Origin: CAVPJC01 sp963705155
Lineage (GTDB): Bacteria > Chloroflexota > Anaerolineae > Anaerolineales > UBA4823
Length of the DNA: 64,000 bases
Direction of reading: 5' to 3'
NCBI GenBank assembly: GCA_963705155.1
Contig: CAVPJC010000012.1
Span: 62,001-126,000, forward strand
The notes under the pieces were generated by a model. That model was not told the origin of the DNA, made no database searches, and saw only the letters and a program-made list of their open reading frames with translations. Position numbers and translations under genes: made by a program. Shown piece by piece: positions 44,609 through 53,275 of this stretch; within the stretch, counting starts at the first letter, position 1; every line of letters begins with the position of its first letter.

Positions 44609-44697
44609 GTTGTGTTCATCTGACTTTTACTGGTGTACAATATAGACACCTTTCACATTAAAAAGCCATTTGGTGGTAAATGGTTAGGAGTATGGAT

Positions 44698-44919
44698 ATG
44701 GAATTCAAATCTAAACGTCTCACTTTTGAAGAACTAAGTGAACTGCTGCGTGAGTATGAGCGCAAGTACGGATACTCAACGATTGAGTTTTACCGTCGTT
44801 TCCAAAGCGGGGATTTGGGGGACGACGACGATTTGATGATGTGGAGTGGTCTATATCACCTGTATTTGACCTCTTTGCCAGTCCGCCAGTTTATGCAGAG
44901 CGAGGTCGCTTCGGTGTGA
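44698..44919 (+). CDS. TumA-like antitoxin
   Basis: A 73-residue acidic helical protein (LTFEELSELLREYERKYGYS, FQSGDLGDDDDLMMW). It is placed directly before, and overlapping by 4 bases with, a TumE-family toxin gene. TAGGAG at 44684-44689 fits the ATG at 44698 best. The assignment rests on the neighbour and gene architecture rather than on a strong sequence motif. Confidence 0.55.
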   Translation: MEFKSKRLTFEELSELLREYERKYGYSTIEFYRRFQSGDLGDDDDLMMWSGLYHLYLTSLPVRQFMQSEVASV

Positions 44920-45311
44920 AGATCGACGACTACTTTGTTTCTATCGAACGTGGTTTACGTCAAAACCCTCAGATTAGTAAAATCGAAGAACCGATCACCC
45001 TACTGACATCGGACGCCTACAACGGGTTGATCCGCTGCAGGGTTACTTTCTGGGATGGCTCTATTCTCGACATCTACGAGGTCGTCAGCACAGAATTGGG
45101 CTATCCGGTGCGGATTACCTACGCGTACACCTATATTCGTTATGATCAGCGTTTGTTTCGCTATGATAATGCCCCGCACCATCCTGAAATCGCCACCCAC
45201 CCCCACCACAAGCACATCGGCTCGAAAGATCGATTGGCTCCTGCCGACCAGCCCAGCCTCAACCAGATTTTTTCTGAGATCGATGCTCTGTTAATGCAGA
45301 AAGCCGAATAA
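44916..45311 (+). CDS. TumE-family (DUF6516) toxin
   Basis: A 131-residue protein starting at the GTG of a GTGA overlap. The C-terminal half has the family pattern YIRYDQRLFRYDNAPHHPEI, then HPHHKHIGSKD with conserved His residues, followed by LNQIFSEIDALL. The first half has GLIRCRVTFWDGSILDIYEVV. The TumE toxins are known only as toxin-antitoxin members. It forms a tight two-gene operon with the preceding gene. Confidence 0.75.
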   Translation: MKIDDYFVSIERGLRQNPQISKIEEPITLLTSDAYNGLIRCRVTFWDGSILDIYEVVSTELGYPVRITYAYTYIRYDQRLFRYDNAPHHPEIATHPHHKHIGSKDRLAPADQPSLNQIFSEIDALLMQKAE

Positions 45312-45374
45312 CCTAAACGCACTTTTACACGAATAGTGCATACACCCTTTTAGCCGTTACCCCAATTCACACCA

Positions 45375-45406
45375 GGTGTAAACCTTTCAAAACAGAGGTT
45401 TGCACC
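45375..45406. repeat. Stem-loop after the toxin-antitoxin pair
   Basis: GGTGTAAACCT (45375-45385) and AGGTTTGCACC (45396-45406) pair with one G-T mismatch around a 10-base loop. TTCACACCAG lies on both sides as a direct repeat (45366-45375 and 45412-45421). The 310-base gap up to 45621 shows no gene. It may terminate the operon, though no T run follows. Confidence 0.4.
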
Positions 45407-45621
45407 AGTAGTTCACACCAGCCGAAGAGTGGGGAAACACCAGCAAGGAGCCATTTATTTGGATCGCGTTGCTGGATCAGAGGATCTGTCAAAAACGATG
45501 TAATCGAATTTGCCACCACCACCGTAGAGGAGCAGCAAGATCAAAAGGACTGCCAGTTGCGCATAAGACCCGCTGCGGCCTTTTGGAGCCTCCTCCGGTA
45601 AGGATGTAAGAAGGAGCTACC

Positions 45622-46065
45622 ATGGACGACGAGCAAGCCCTGCACAAAAAGTTCGGCATCGATCTGTTCAACTACACCTGGGATTTAATGGATAAGCCAT
45701 CGCGCACCCGCCTGGAAGACGACGAGATGATGCATGCCGCCCACGCTTCGCGCTATCACTGGAGCAAAGCCGGCACGCCCATCAACCTGGCGCGCGGCGA
45801 GTGGCAGATCAGCCGCGTCTACACCGTCCTGGGGCGCAGCGAACCGGCCCGCTACCACGCCCAGCGCTGCCTGGATATTTGCCTGGAACATGGTTATGGC
45901 GATTTCGACCTGGCCTACGCCTACGAAGCCCTGGCGCGCGCCAGCAAGGTCAGCGGCGACGCTGCCAGCCTGGCAAAATACACCGCCCTGGCGCGTGCCG
46001 CCGCTGAAAATATCGCCGATGCCGGCGATCGTGAGCATTTCGACGAGGATCTGGCCAGCCTGTGA
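45622..46065 (+). CDS. Conserved hypothetical protein (helical, TPR-like)
   Basis: A 147-residue all-helical protein. GIDLFNYTWDLMDKPSRTRL is followed by HAAHASRYHW and GEWQISRVYTVLGRSEPARYH. The rest, with LAYAYEALARA and YTALARAAA, looks like two or three TPR-type helix pairs. AAGGAG precedes the ATG. Function unknown. It lies 27 bases before the Nudix gene and is probably co-transcribed with it. Confidence 0.7.
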   Translation: MDDEQALHKKFGIDLFNYTWDLMDKPSRTRLEDDEMMHAAHASRYHWSKAGTPINLARGEWQISRVYTVLGRSEPARYHAQRCLDICLEHGYGDFDLAYAYEALARASKVSGDAASLAKYTALARAAAENIADAGDREHFDEDLASL

Positions 46066-46092
46066 GCCATCCCAGGGGAGGCGCGAAATCTT

Positions 46093-46680
46093 ATGAACAG
46101 CCAAGAGACCGAAAGCGGCGGAGCTGCCCCCGACCCGTTCAGCGACTACACCGTCGTCGCCACCAAAAACCTTTTCGACCACCCCTGGGCCAGGGTGGTG
46201 GTGGACACCCTCGAACACGCCGGCCTCCGCCGACCCTATTTTTACCTGGCCAGCCCGGTGGAGGCTGTCGCCACTGTGGGCCTGACTGCCCGGGGTGAAA
46301 TTTTGCTCACCCGCCAGTACCGCCACCCCGTGGGCCGTGTCATCTACGACCTGCCAGCCGGGCGTCTCGACCCCGGTGAAGATCCGCTGGTTGGCGCCCG
46401 CCGCGAGTTCGAAGAGGAGACCGGATTCTACCCGGAGAACATGCAGCCGCTGGGGTATTACAACCAGTTTCCCGGAAGCCTGCGCGCCGCCACCCACCTG
46501 TTCTTTGCCAGCCAGCTCACGCCAACCCGCCAACACCTGGATGAGGGTGAAGAGCTGCAGCTGGTTGCGCTGCCCGCCGGCGAGGTGCTCTCGATGATCC
46601 TGACCGGTCAGATCATCGATGGCTCGCTGCAGCTGGGGGTGCTGCTGGCGAATGCGCGCGGCCTGCTCGTACCAGTTTAG
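46093..46680 (+). CDS. Nudix hydrolase, ADP-ribose pyrophosphatase type
   Basis: Cytoplasmic enzyme splitting a nucleoside diphosphate linked to another group, probably ADP-ribose. The Nudix box is complete: GRLDPGEDPLVGARREFEEE then TGF (residues about 94-116). The preceding LLTRQYRHPVGRVIYDLPAG is typical of the ADP-ribose pyrophosphatase branch. 195 residues is the normal length. GGAGG lies upstream of the ATG. It ends with TAG. Confidence 0.87.
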   Translation: MNSQETESGGAAPDPFSDYTVVATKNLFDHPWARVVVDTLEHAGLRRPYFYLASPVEAVATVGLTARGEILLTRQYRHPVGRVIYDLPAGRLDPGEDPLVGARREFEEETGFYPENMQPLGYYNQFPGSLRAATHLFFASQLTPTRQHLDEGEELQLVALPAGEVLSMILTGQIIDGSLQLGVLLANARGLLVPV

Positions 46681-46684
46681 ACAA

Positions 46685-46717
46685 AGTCCCTAAGGGTTTT
46701 TTAAACCCTTAGGGACT
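46685..46717. terminator. Perfect 15-bp palindrome after the Nudix gene
   Basis: AGTCCCTAAGGGTTT (46685-46699) and AAACCCTTAGGGACT (46703-46717) pair perfectly around TTT. It lies 4 bases after the Nudix stop and 16 before the next start. No T run follows the stem. It could stop transcription or be a REP-like palindromic element. Confidence 0.45.
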
Positions 46718-46733
46718 CGAGGGAAGGATACTT

Positions 46734-47714
46734 ATGGAATACCGCAATCTCGGCCGTACCGGCCTTAAAGTCTCGGAGCTTTGCCTGGGCAGCATGCAGT
46801 TCGGCTGGTCGGCTGATGAAGCGCTGTCTTTTCAAATCCTGGATGCCGCCTGGGAAGCCGGCATCAACTTCATCGACACCGCCGATATCTACTCGCGCTG
46901 GGCGCCCGGCAACCCGGGTGGTGTAGCTGAGACCATCATCGGGCGTTGGCTCCGGCAGAAGGGCCTGCCGCGCCACTCGGTGATCATCGCCACCAAGGTG
47001 CGCGGCCGCATGGGCGATTCCAGCAACGATGAAGGCCTGTCGCGCGCCCATATCATGCAGGCGGTTGAGGCCTCTCTGCGCCGCCTGGATACCGATTACA
47101 TCGATCTGTACCAGGCGCACTGGTACGACGAAGCTACCCCCATCGAGGAGAGCCTGCGCGCCATGGATGACCTGCTGCACCAGGGCAAAGTGCGCTACCT
47201 GGGCTGTTCCAACTACCCGGCCTGGCGTCTCACCGAAGCCCTGTGGAGCTCCACCCACCTGGGGCTGGCGCGCTTCGACTGTCTGCAGCCGCATTACAGC
47301 CTGGTCAAACGCGCCGAGTTTGAGCGCGAGCTGGCGGATGTCTGCCGCCAGTACGGGCTGGGGGTCATTCCCTACAGCCCGCTGGCGGGCGGCTTCCTCA
47401 CCGGCAAGTACCGCCCCGGGCAGCTCCCCAAGAGCGTCCGCCAGAATTCGGTGCAGCACTATTTCAACGACCGCAACTGGAAGCTGCTGGATTTAATGGA
47501 GAAAATGGGCTACGAGCTGGGCGGCGAGCAGGGCGACTGCAGCATATCCCAGGTGGCTCTGGCATGGCTGCTCAGCGACCCCCTCGTCACCTCCCCCATC
47601 ATCGGGCCGCGCTCGCTGGAGCAGCTGAACGATAACCTGGGCGCCGCCGGGCTGCGCCTGAGCCACGATCAAAAATCCGCCCTGGATGCCGCCAGCGATT
47701 GGAAAAACGATTAA
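46734..47714 (+). CDS. Aldo/keto reductase
   Basis: NADPH-dependent oxidoreductase with a TIM-barrel, 326 residues. The tetrad is visible: Asp and Tyr in FIDTADIYSRW, Lys in IIATKVRG and His in LYQAHWYD. SLRRLDTDYIDLYQ and VRYLGCSNYPAW are family hallmarks; the C-terminal SPIIGPRSLEQL binds the cofactor phosphate. It converges with the response-regulator gene, whose stop lies directly next to its own with no spacer. The substrate is unknown. Confidence 0.92.
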   Translation: MEYRNLGRTGLKVSELCLGSMQFGWSADEALSFQILDAAWEAGINFIDTADIYSRWAPGNPGGVAETIIGRWLRQKGLPRHSVIIATKVRGRMGDSSNDEGLSRAHIMQAVEASLRRLDTDYIDLYQAHWYDEATPIEESLRAMDDLLHQGKVRYLGCSNYPAWRLTEALWSSTHLGLARFDCLQPHYSLVKRAEFERELADVCRQYGLGVIPYSPLAGGFLTGKYRPGQLPKSVRQNSVQHYFNDRNWKLLDLMEKMGYELGGEQGDCSISQVALAWLLSDPLVTSPIIGPRSLEQLNDNLGAAGLRLSHDQKSALDAASDWKND

Positions 47715-48689
47715 TCAGCCGATCCTGGGGGCGATTTTCTCCCACGCACGCTGAAAGGCGCGCACCACCAGCGGGTCAAAGTGCGAACCGCTGCAGCGCA
47801 TCACCTCATCATACGCTTCCTGGGCGGTAAAGGGTCTGCGGTACGGCCGGTAAGCCAGCGTCATGGCATCCAGGGCGTCGGCCACCGCCACGATGCGCGC
47901 CGCCAGGGGGATGGCCTCGCCTGCCAGGCCATCTGGATAGCCGCTGCCGTCCCAGCGCTCATGGTGGTGGCGCACCACCGGTATGGCTGGAACCAGAAAG
48001 GGGATGTTCCGGATCATCTCCACCCCAATCAACGGGTGTTTCTTCATTTCGTCCCATTCGTCTTTATCCAGCGGGCCTTGCTTATTGATGATCCTTTCGG
48101 ATATCTGGATCTTGCCGACATCGTGCAGGATGCTGCCGTACTCCAGGTGGCTCTGGTGCCCGCTGGTCCAACCCAGGGCCTGGGCAATTAACAGGGCATG
48201 GTCGCGCACGCGTTCAACGTGCTTGTAGGTGGGGTTGTCGCGCACTTCGATGGCGTTTGCCAGCACAATCAAAGTGGCCTCGTAGGCCTTTTCCAACTGC
48301 GCCACCTGGAGCTGGTTGCTGCGCTCCAGGCGGGAACGCAGTGTGGTGAGCAGCTCGTGGCGGGTCACCGGTTTCACCAGGTAATCTTCGGCGCCCATAC
48401 CCTTCCCGGCAAAAACATCCTCGCGGCCGCGCCGGGCGGTCAGAAAAATGAAGGGAATGGACACCCACTCCGGGTGAACGCGCACGCGCTCAAAAAAAGC
48501 AAAACCATCCATCTCCGGCATGGAGATATCGGATAGGATCAAATCGGGCATGCTGGCTTGCATCACCCCCAGGGCGTCCAAACCGTGCATGGCCGTGTGC
48601 ACCTGATAGCCTTCGGACTCCAGCAGGGCATGCAGTCCCTGGCGCAGCACATCGTTGTCTTCAACAATCAGGATAGCTTCACCAGCCAT
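47715..48689 (-). CDS. Response regulator with HD-GYP c-di-GMP phosphodiesterase output
   Basis: A 324-residue two-component response regulator. Residues 1-120 are the receiver (ILIVEDND acidic pocket, phosphorylated Asp in LILSDISMPE, Lys in YLVKPV). The rest is an HD-GYP domain with ILHDVGKI, KHPLIGVEMI and HHERWDGSGYPDGLAGE. It would break down cyclic di-GMP when switched on. The start overlaps the kinase gene by 22 bases, so it is the kinase partner. Confidence 0.92.
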   Translation of the reverse strand: MAGEAILIVEDNDVLRQGLHALLESEGYQVHTAMHGLDALGVMQASMPDLILSDISMPEMDGFAFFERVRVHPEWVSIPFIFLTARRGREDVFAGKGMGAEDYLVKPVTRHELLTTLRSRLERSNQLQVAQLEKAYEATLIVLANAIEVRDNPTYKHVERVRDHALLIAQALGWTSGHQSHLEYGSILHDVGKIQISERIINKQGPLDKDEWDEMKKHPLIGVEMIRNIPFLVPAIPVVRHHHERWDGSGYPDGLAGEAIPLAARIVAVADALDAMTLAYRPYRRPFTAQEAYDEVMRCSGSHFDPLVVRAFQRAWEKIAPRIG

Positions 48690-51515
48690 GGTTCTCCCAC
48701 ATATACCGGAAAACGAACATTAAAAGTGGAGCCTTTACCCACTTCGCTTTCAATTGTAATCGAACTATCGTGCATGTCCACAATCTCTTTCACAATGGCC
48801 AGTCCCAGGCCTGTGCCGTGAATGCGGCTCTGGCGCACGCTGCGCCCACGGTAGAAGCGCTCAAACAGGTGCGGCAAATCATCTGCCTCAATTCCAATCC
48901 CGCTGTCGCGCACTTCCAGGTGCACGCTGTCATTGTTCTGGTAGGTGCGCACCACCACAGAACCGCGCGGCGTGTAGTGGATGGCATTGGAAACCAGGTT
49001 GTTAATCAGCCGCGAGAGCTGGTTGGGCTCGCCCAGAATCGCCTGCAAATTCTTCCCCGGCTCAAAATACAGCTCCAGACCGGCGGCTTCTGCCTGCGGG
49101 CGGTGGGCAATAATGACCTGTTCGGTAACATCGTTGAGGTTCACCCGGTCAAAATCTGGCGTTTTATATTTTCCGGTCGACAGGCGTGACAGGTCCAGGA
49201 TATCTTCCACCAGCTTGACCAGCAGGCGGCTCTGTTCTTTGAGGATCTTAAGATAGTGGTTGTGCTTTTCAGGCGGTGCAGTATCCATCAAATCCAGGTA
49301 CAAACCAATATTGGTGGTGGGCGTGCGCAGCTCGTGTGAAACATCGGAAACGAACATATCTTTGAGGCGGTCCAGCTCTTTCTGGTGGGTGATATCCCGC
49401 TGGCTGCCAACATAGCCTGTGATTTGACCGCCTTCATCGCGCAGAGGCGCGACGGTGAGCTGAACATCGTAGCGGCTGCCGTCCTTGCGGAAGCTCACCA
49501 GGTCTCCCGTCCAGACCATATCCTGCTGCACGGTGAAGCGCACCTCGTCATGCAGGTTGTCGGTGAATTCCGCCTGGTAAAAATTCCACACGCTCTTGCC
49601 ATCCATCTCTTCGTAATAGTAACCGCTCTGGTTCAGGAAGGCATTGTTGACCGCCTGGATCTTGCCGTCCAGATCGGTGACGATGACACCCTCGCCCACC
49701 GAGGCCAGGATCGCTTCCACACGTTTCTTTGACGCCGAAAGCTCCTCGGTGCGGCGCGCCACACGCTGCTCCAGATCGGCCGCGTAACCGCGCAGGCGGG
49801 TTACCAGATGGATGTTCTCGATCAGAGGCGCCATGTGCCGCGAGACCACCCGCAAGATATCCATGTCCTCGCCGCTGAAGATATCCCCGCCGTATTTGGG
49901 TCCCAAAGCCAGCAGCCCGAGCACATTGCCGTGGCCGATAACCGGCACCCACAGGTAAACTTGCTCACTTTCCAGGAGCTGCATTTCCTGCGCCGAGATC
50001 GAAGCCCCTGCCAGGGTCTCGCGCAGCACGTTGCGCTCCACAACCCCACCCATATTGAGCAGGTACGAAAGGCTGCTGCGCGGCAGCGGTGCAAAACTGG
50101 TGCGGGGGGTCGTGCGGCTGCCTGGCGGCGGCGCCACTGCCAGGGTCGAAAAATCTCCCGATGTATCGGAAAGGAAGACACACACATCTTCCAGGCGCAG
50201 CGTCTCCATTAACCGTTCGCTGACCGTCGTTGCCAGCACCTGCAGATCGGTGATCTGTTCCAATCCCTGTGTGATCTCGGAAATTGCGCTGCGGTAATCG
50301 TACCAGCCGCCGTAGAAAGCCGAGTCGACTACATGCTGCACCATGCGGTGCAGCGGGATAAAAATTGAAGCCAGCACCAGCACGATCAGGGTGTTCAGCA
50401 CCGGCTCCAGGTTCGCTGGATATGGCATCATAGTGTAGTCCGTAGGAAAAGACCAGGTAAAACATCACCAGCACCGAGTACACCAGGATGTAGGTGGCGC
50501 CCCGGTTGACGTGTTTTTCAACCTCGATCAGCCGGTAGCGGAATATGGCGAACCCGTAGGTCAGCGGCAAAATGCCGAGGAAGAGCGAAATGAACGCGTC
50601 CGGCAGGATGCGCTCATCCAGAAGCAGATCTGGAAGGATGATCAGCATGACCAGCGGCACCAGGCTGAGCACACCACCCAGCACCACAATGCGGATCTTG
50701 CTGCGTACTCCGGCGGTGGTGGCATGGCGGTAGGTGTAAAAAAGCAGAGCCACCACCAGCGCCAGGTTGCCCACGATGAACAACCGGCTTGCGGTTTGAA
50801 GCTGGCTCATGGGAGCGCCGCTGGAGAAATCTGAACTCTGCAGCGGAATCCAGGCATACCATACCCCGCATACCACCCCCAGCAGGTACAAAATCACCAG
50901 GTAAAACCTCTGCCGGCGGATATGGGTGGTCTGCGGAAAATGCAAGTGAAAATGCACGGCCAGCGGGCCGATCACCCACAGCAAATAGCGCGTCAGCGCG
51001 GCTGACCATACCGGCCCCACCGACGACAGCGATGCAGCAGTTAACAACACCCCCATGCTCTGGAAAAACAGGAAGAACACATGGGTCGATTCTTGCGCCG
51101 GTTTGAAGGCCTGCACACCCAGGGCAATTCCCCAGAAGACAAGCGCCACCAACAGCGGCGAGAGGCGCGAAGCCATCTCACCAAACGGGGGCATCTGGAG
51201 CCGCAGCGGCACATTCGAAAGATCCTCGCCCCGCTCAATCGTCAGGGTCACCAGATCTCCCGGTTTCTTATCCGCGTATAAAACCTGGAGGTCTTGCAGA
51301 AAGTTGCCGTCGATGGCGATGATTTTATCGCCGGTATCCAGTACATCGGCTGCCGGGTTGTTTGCGGCGATCTCCTCGATGACGCCATCTACACTCAAAA
51401 CCGCTATGCCATCGTAGGGATAACCCAGCATGAAATAACCGGCCCAGGCCAGAAAAACCAGGACCCCAAGGGCGACCAGAAAAGGAAAACTAATCCACCA
51501 GCGCCGCGACATCAT
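48668..51515 (-). CDS. Membrane sensor histidine kinase, ComP-like topology (frameshifted)
   Basis: About 949 residues. The order is one N-terminal helix, an extracytoplasmic PDZ-like loop of about 85 residues (LDTGDKIIAIDGNFLQDL), about eight to nine more helices (ending LPLTYGFAIFRYRLIEVEKHV and an extra helix pair), a GAF-like domain, PAS, HisKA (SDVSHELRTP) and HATPase (NNLVSNAIHYTP; DSGIGI; GTGLGLAIVKEI). The frame breaks near 50430, where SYGLHYD meets MPYPANLEPV. I start at the ATG at 51515, before MSRRWWISF. A 177-base gap separates it from the prenyl-synthase gene. As I recall, B. subtilis ComP has the same helix, loop, many-helix layout. Confidence 0.85.
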
Positions 51516-51692
51516 CTCAGGTGGTATCCACACAAACAGGTTATTTTTTATTCTATCACAGTGTTTTTTGGAGGATTGTAGTATCGACAAAAGCGTAAGG
51601 AAGCTTAACAATACCTGACAAATTCAGGGGGAATTACCCCAACCTGGTGGGATGAGATCTATCAGAAATTGGACAAGGCCTATGCCCCAAGT

Positions 51693-52655
51693 TCAGCTCA
51701 GGGTCTGGATGTATTCTTCCAGCATACCTACCGCCGGCGGCAGGGGATGGGCGCTCTCCAGCGCCTGCCGGGCCATCCGGCTGTGACGCTCCAGCTCCAA
51801 TCGCATGTACGTGGCTGCCCCGGCGCGGTCGATCAGTTCCAGAGCCTGGCGGGCAGCCCGGGCGCTGCGGCGCGCCTCGCCCATGTACCGGCGCAGTCGA
51901 GCCTGCTCCTTGGCGGGCAGCACCTGCAGAGCATACAGATAAGGTAACGAATGCCCAAGCTGCGCCCGCTGACCGTAACCGCCCTTGCCTCCCGGACGGA
52001 CGTCGTCCAGGTCGTCTTTAATTTGCACCAAAAGCCCCAGGTGCTGCCCCAACTGATCATAAGCCCGCAGCATGGCCGGGTCTGCGCTTGCCAGGCGTGC
52101 GCCGCAGCGGCAGGCCAGGGCAAAGAAAGCCCCCGATTTGGCGGCTGCCTGCTGCCAGTACTCTTCCAGGGTGGGCTCGGGGTGGGTCAGATCGGCGTGC
52201 TGGCCGCCGCACATGACCAGGAAGCCGTCATAGAAATCGGTAAAGATGGCTGCAGCGGCTCCCGGTGCAGCCCGGCGCGGCAGCCACGCCGTGCAAGGCC
52301 GCCGCGGCGGTGAAGAACAGCCCGGAGGCGCTATTGAGCGCCACACCCGGCCCCCAATCCTTCCACCAGGCCTCCGGCTCATCCTGGTCTTGCACGCTGT
52401 CCATTAGATGGGCTGCGCTATAGAATAAAAGCCACGCCACCGAAAGGTCGGTTGCCCAGGCTGCCTGCCCACCGGCAGCCTGGCAGCACAAACCCGGCAG
52501 GTAAGCCAGGCGAGAAATCCCCTCGCCTTTTCCCCCCTGTTCCCCGAAAACAAAGCCAAGCGCATGGTCTGAACGAATTCAGGCCATGCGCTTGCTGTAG
52601 ACCAGATTTTTTCGACTTTCTGAACGAGATCAGCGCCTGACAAATCGGTCAACAA
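51693..52655 (-). CDS. Class 1 isoprenoid synthase homologue, ComQ-like (frameshifted)
   Basis: About 320 residues of the polyprenyl synthetase fold. The first Asp-rich region is HLMDSVQDQDEPEAWW (about 52370-52410, DxxxD rather than DDxxD) and the second is QIKDDLDDVR with a full DDxxD (about 51999-52024). YDGFLVMCGGQHADL contains the conserved Q/GQ-type region. Frame breaks lie near 52500 and 52270. A TTG at 52655 starts two bases after the repeat-peptide stop. Such tight linkage to a Trp-rich peptide gene suggests it prenylates the peptide, as ComQ does for ComX. A true isoprenyl-diphosphate synthase is the alternative. Confidence 0.75.
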
Positions 52656-52657
52656 GT

Positions 52658-53098
52658 CTATGCACGCCAGGCGGCGGCTTTTTCATCGGCCAGGGATACA
52701 ATGCCCAGCTCGTGGCCGGCGCGCCAGGCGGCGGCCTTCTCATCGGCCAGGGATACAATACCCAGCTCGTGGCCGGCGTGCCAGGCGGCGGCCTTCTCAT
52801 CGGCCAGGGAAACAATACCCAGCTCGTGGCCGGCGCGCCAGGCGGCGGCCTTCTCATCGGCCAGCGATACAATATTGGGAGTTTGGCTTGCACGCCAGGC
52901 AGCAGCCTTCTCGTCGGCGAGCGAGGTGAGGCGAACTTTGGTCTGATCCTTGCGTGAGTGGGCAGTGAGCAAGAAGTTCAGCTCTTCGGTGCTCAATTGC
53001 CAGCCGCGGTTTGCCAGGGTCTTTTCGGGGTTCGAAAAGAGCTGGTCGGCGAAGTCCGTATCGTTAGTAAGATGGTAGACAACTTGGGCGAGTGTCAT
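52658..53098 (-). CDS. Precursor peptide with five tandem Trp-containing repeats
   Basis: A 146-residue protein. The first 50-55 residues (MTLAQVVYHLTNDTDFADQL, then FSNPEKTLANRGWQLSTEEL) resemble a leader of the Nif11/Franean1_4349 type. A short linker ending KVR leads to five units of 19 residues with the core LADEKAAAWRA and linker GHELGIVS; the last unit stops after WRA. AGGAGA lies 7 bases before the ATG at 53098. The promoter is 150 bases upstream. It is followed directly by the prenyl-synthase gene. I read it as a multi-core RiPP or pheromone precursor. A non-modified repeat protein cannot be ruled out. Confidence 0.75.
   Translation of the reverse strand: MTLAQVVYHLTNDTDFADQLFSNPEKTLANRGWQLSTEELNFLLTAHSRKDQTKVRLTSLADEKAAAWRASQTPNIVSLADEKAAAWRAGHELGIVSLADEKAAAWHAGHELGIVSLADEKAAAWRAGHELGIVSLADEKAAAWRA
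52661..52930 (-). repeat. 57-bp coding tandem repeat (4.7 copies)
   Basis: The Trp codons lie exactly 57 bases apart (52667, 52724, 52781, 52838, 52895). Copies 2-5 (in coding order) are nearly identical in DNA; the first copy is more diverged in its linker. The repeat stays in frame throughout. Confidence 0.9.
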
Positions 53099-53223
53099 TT
53101 TTGTCTCCTGATAGGATGTATTAAACCTGCGTAATAAGTGCAGAGTATTCAATTGAGCAGCGAATGTTTGGTGTCAGCCTCCTCCGGCCTGTTAACGATG
53201 CTGATGATCTCGTTAAATCTGCC

Positions 53224-53275
53224 TTACAATCTTGCAAGTTGTAACAAGTATAGTTAACCCGAATACGTTTGTCAA
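53224..53275 (-). promoter_or_regulatory. Strong promoter and palindrome for the repeat-peptide operon
   Basis: On the minus strand TTGACA (53270-53275), a 17-base spacer and TATACT (53247-53252) precede the peptide gene by about 150 bases. TTACAA and TTGTAA arms (53224-53244) flank CTTGCAAG at the transcription start, a likely operator. A weaker stem, TTAACGA...TCGTTAA, lies in the leader near 53199-53223. The remainder of the 53099-53515 gap shows only a doubtful short ORF on the plus strand. Confidence 0.6.

Noticed and set aside
44437..44649. Minus-strand ORF opposite the small ORF after the Imm1-like gene
   Set aside because: It runs against all neighbours and has no start signal; neither strand is convincing here.
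52661..52930. Regular 57-bp repeats as a possible CRISPR array
   Set aside because: The units are contiguous with no unique spacers, stay in frame, and code for a repeat protein with a good start and ribosome binding site.
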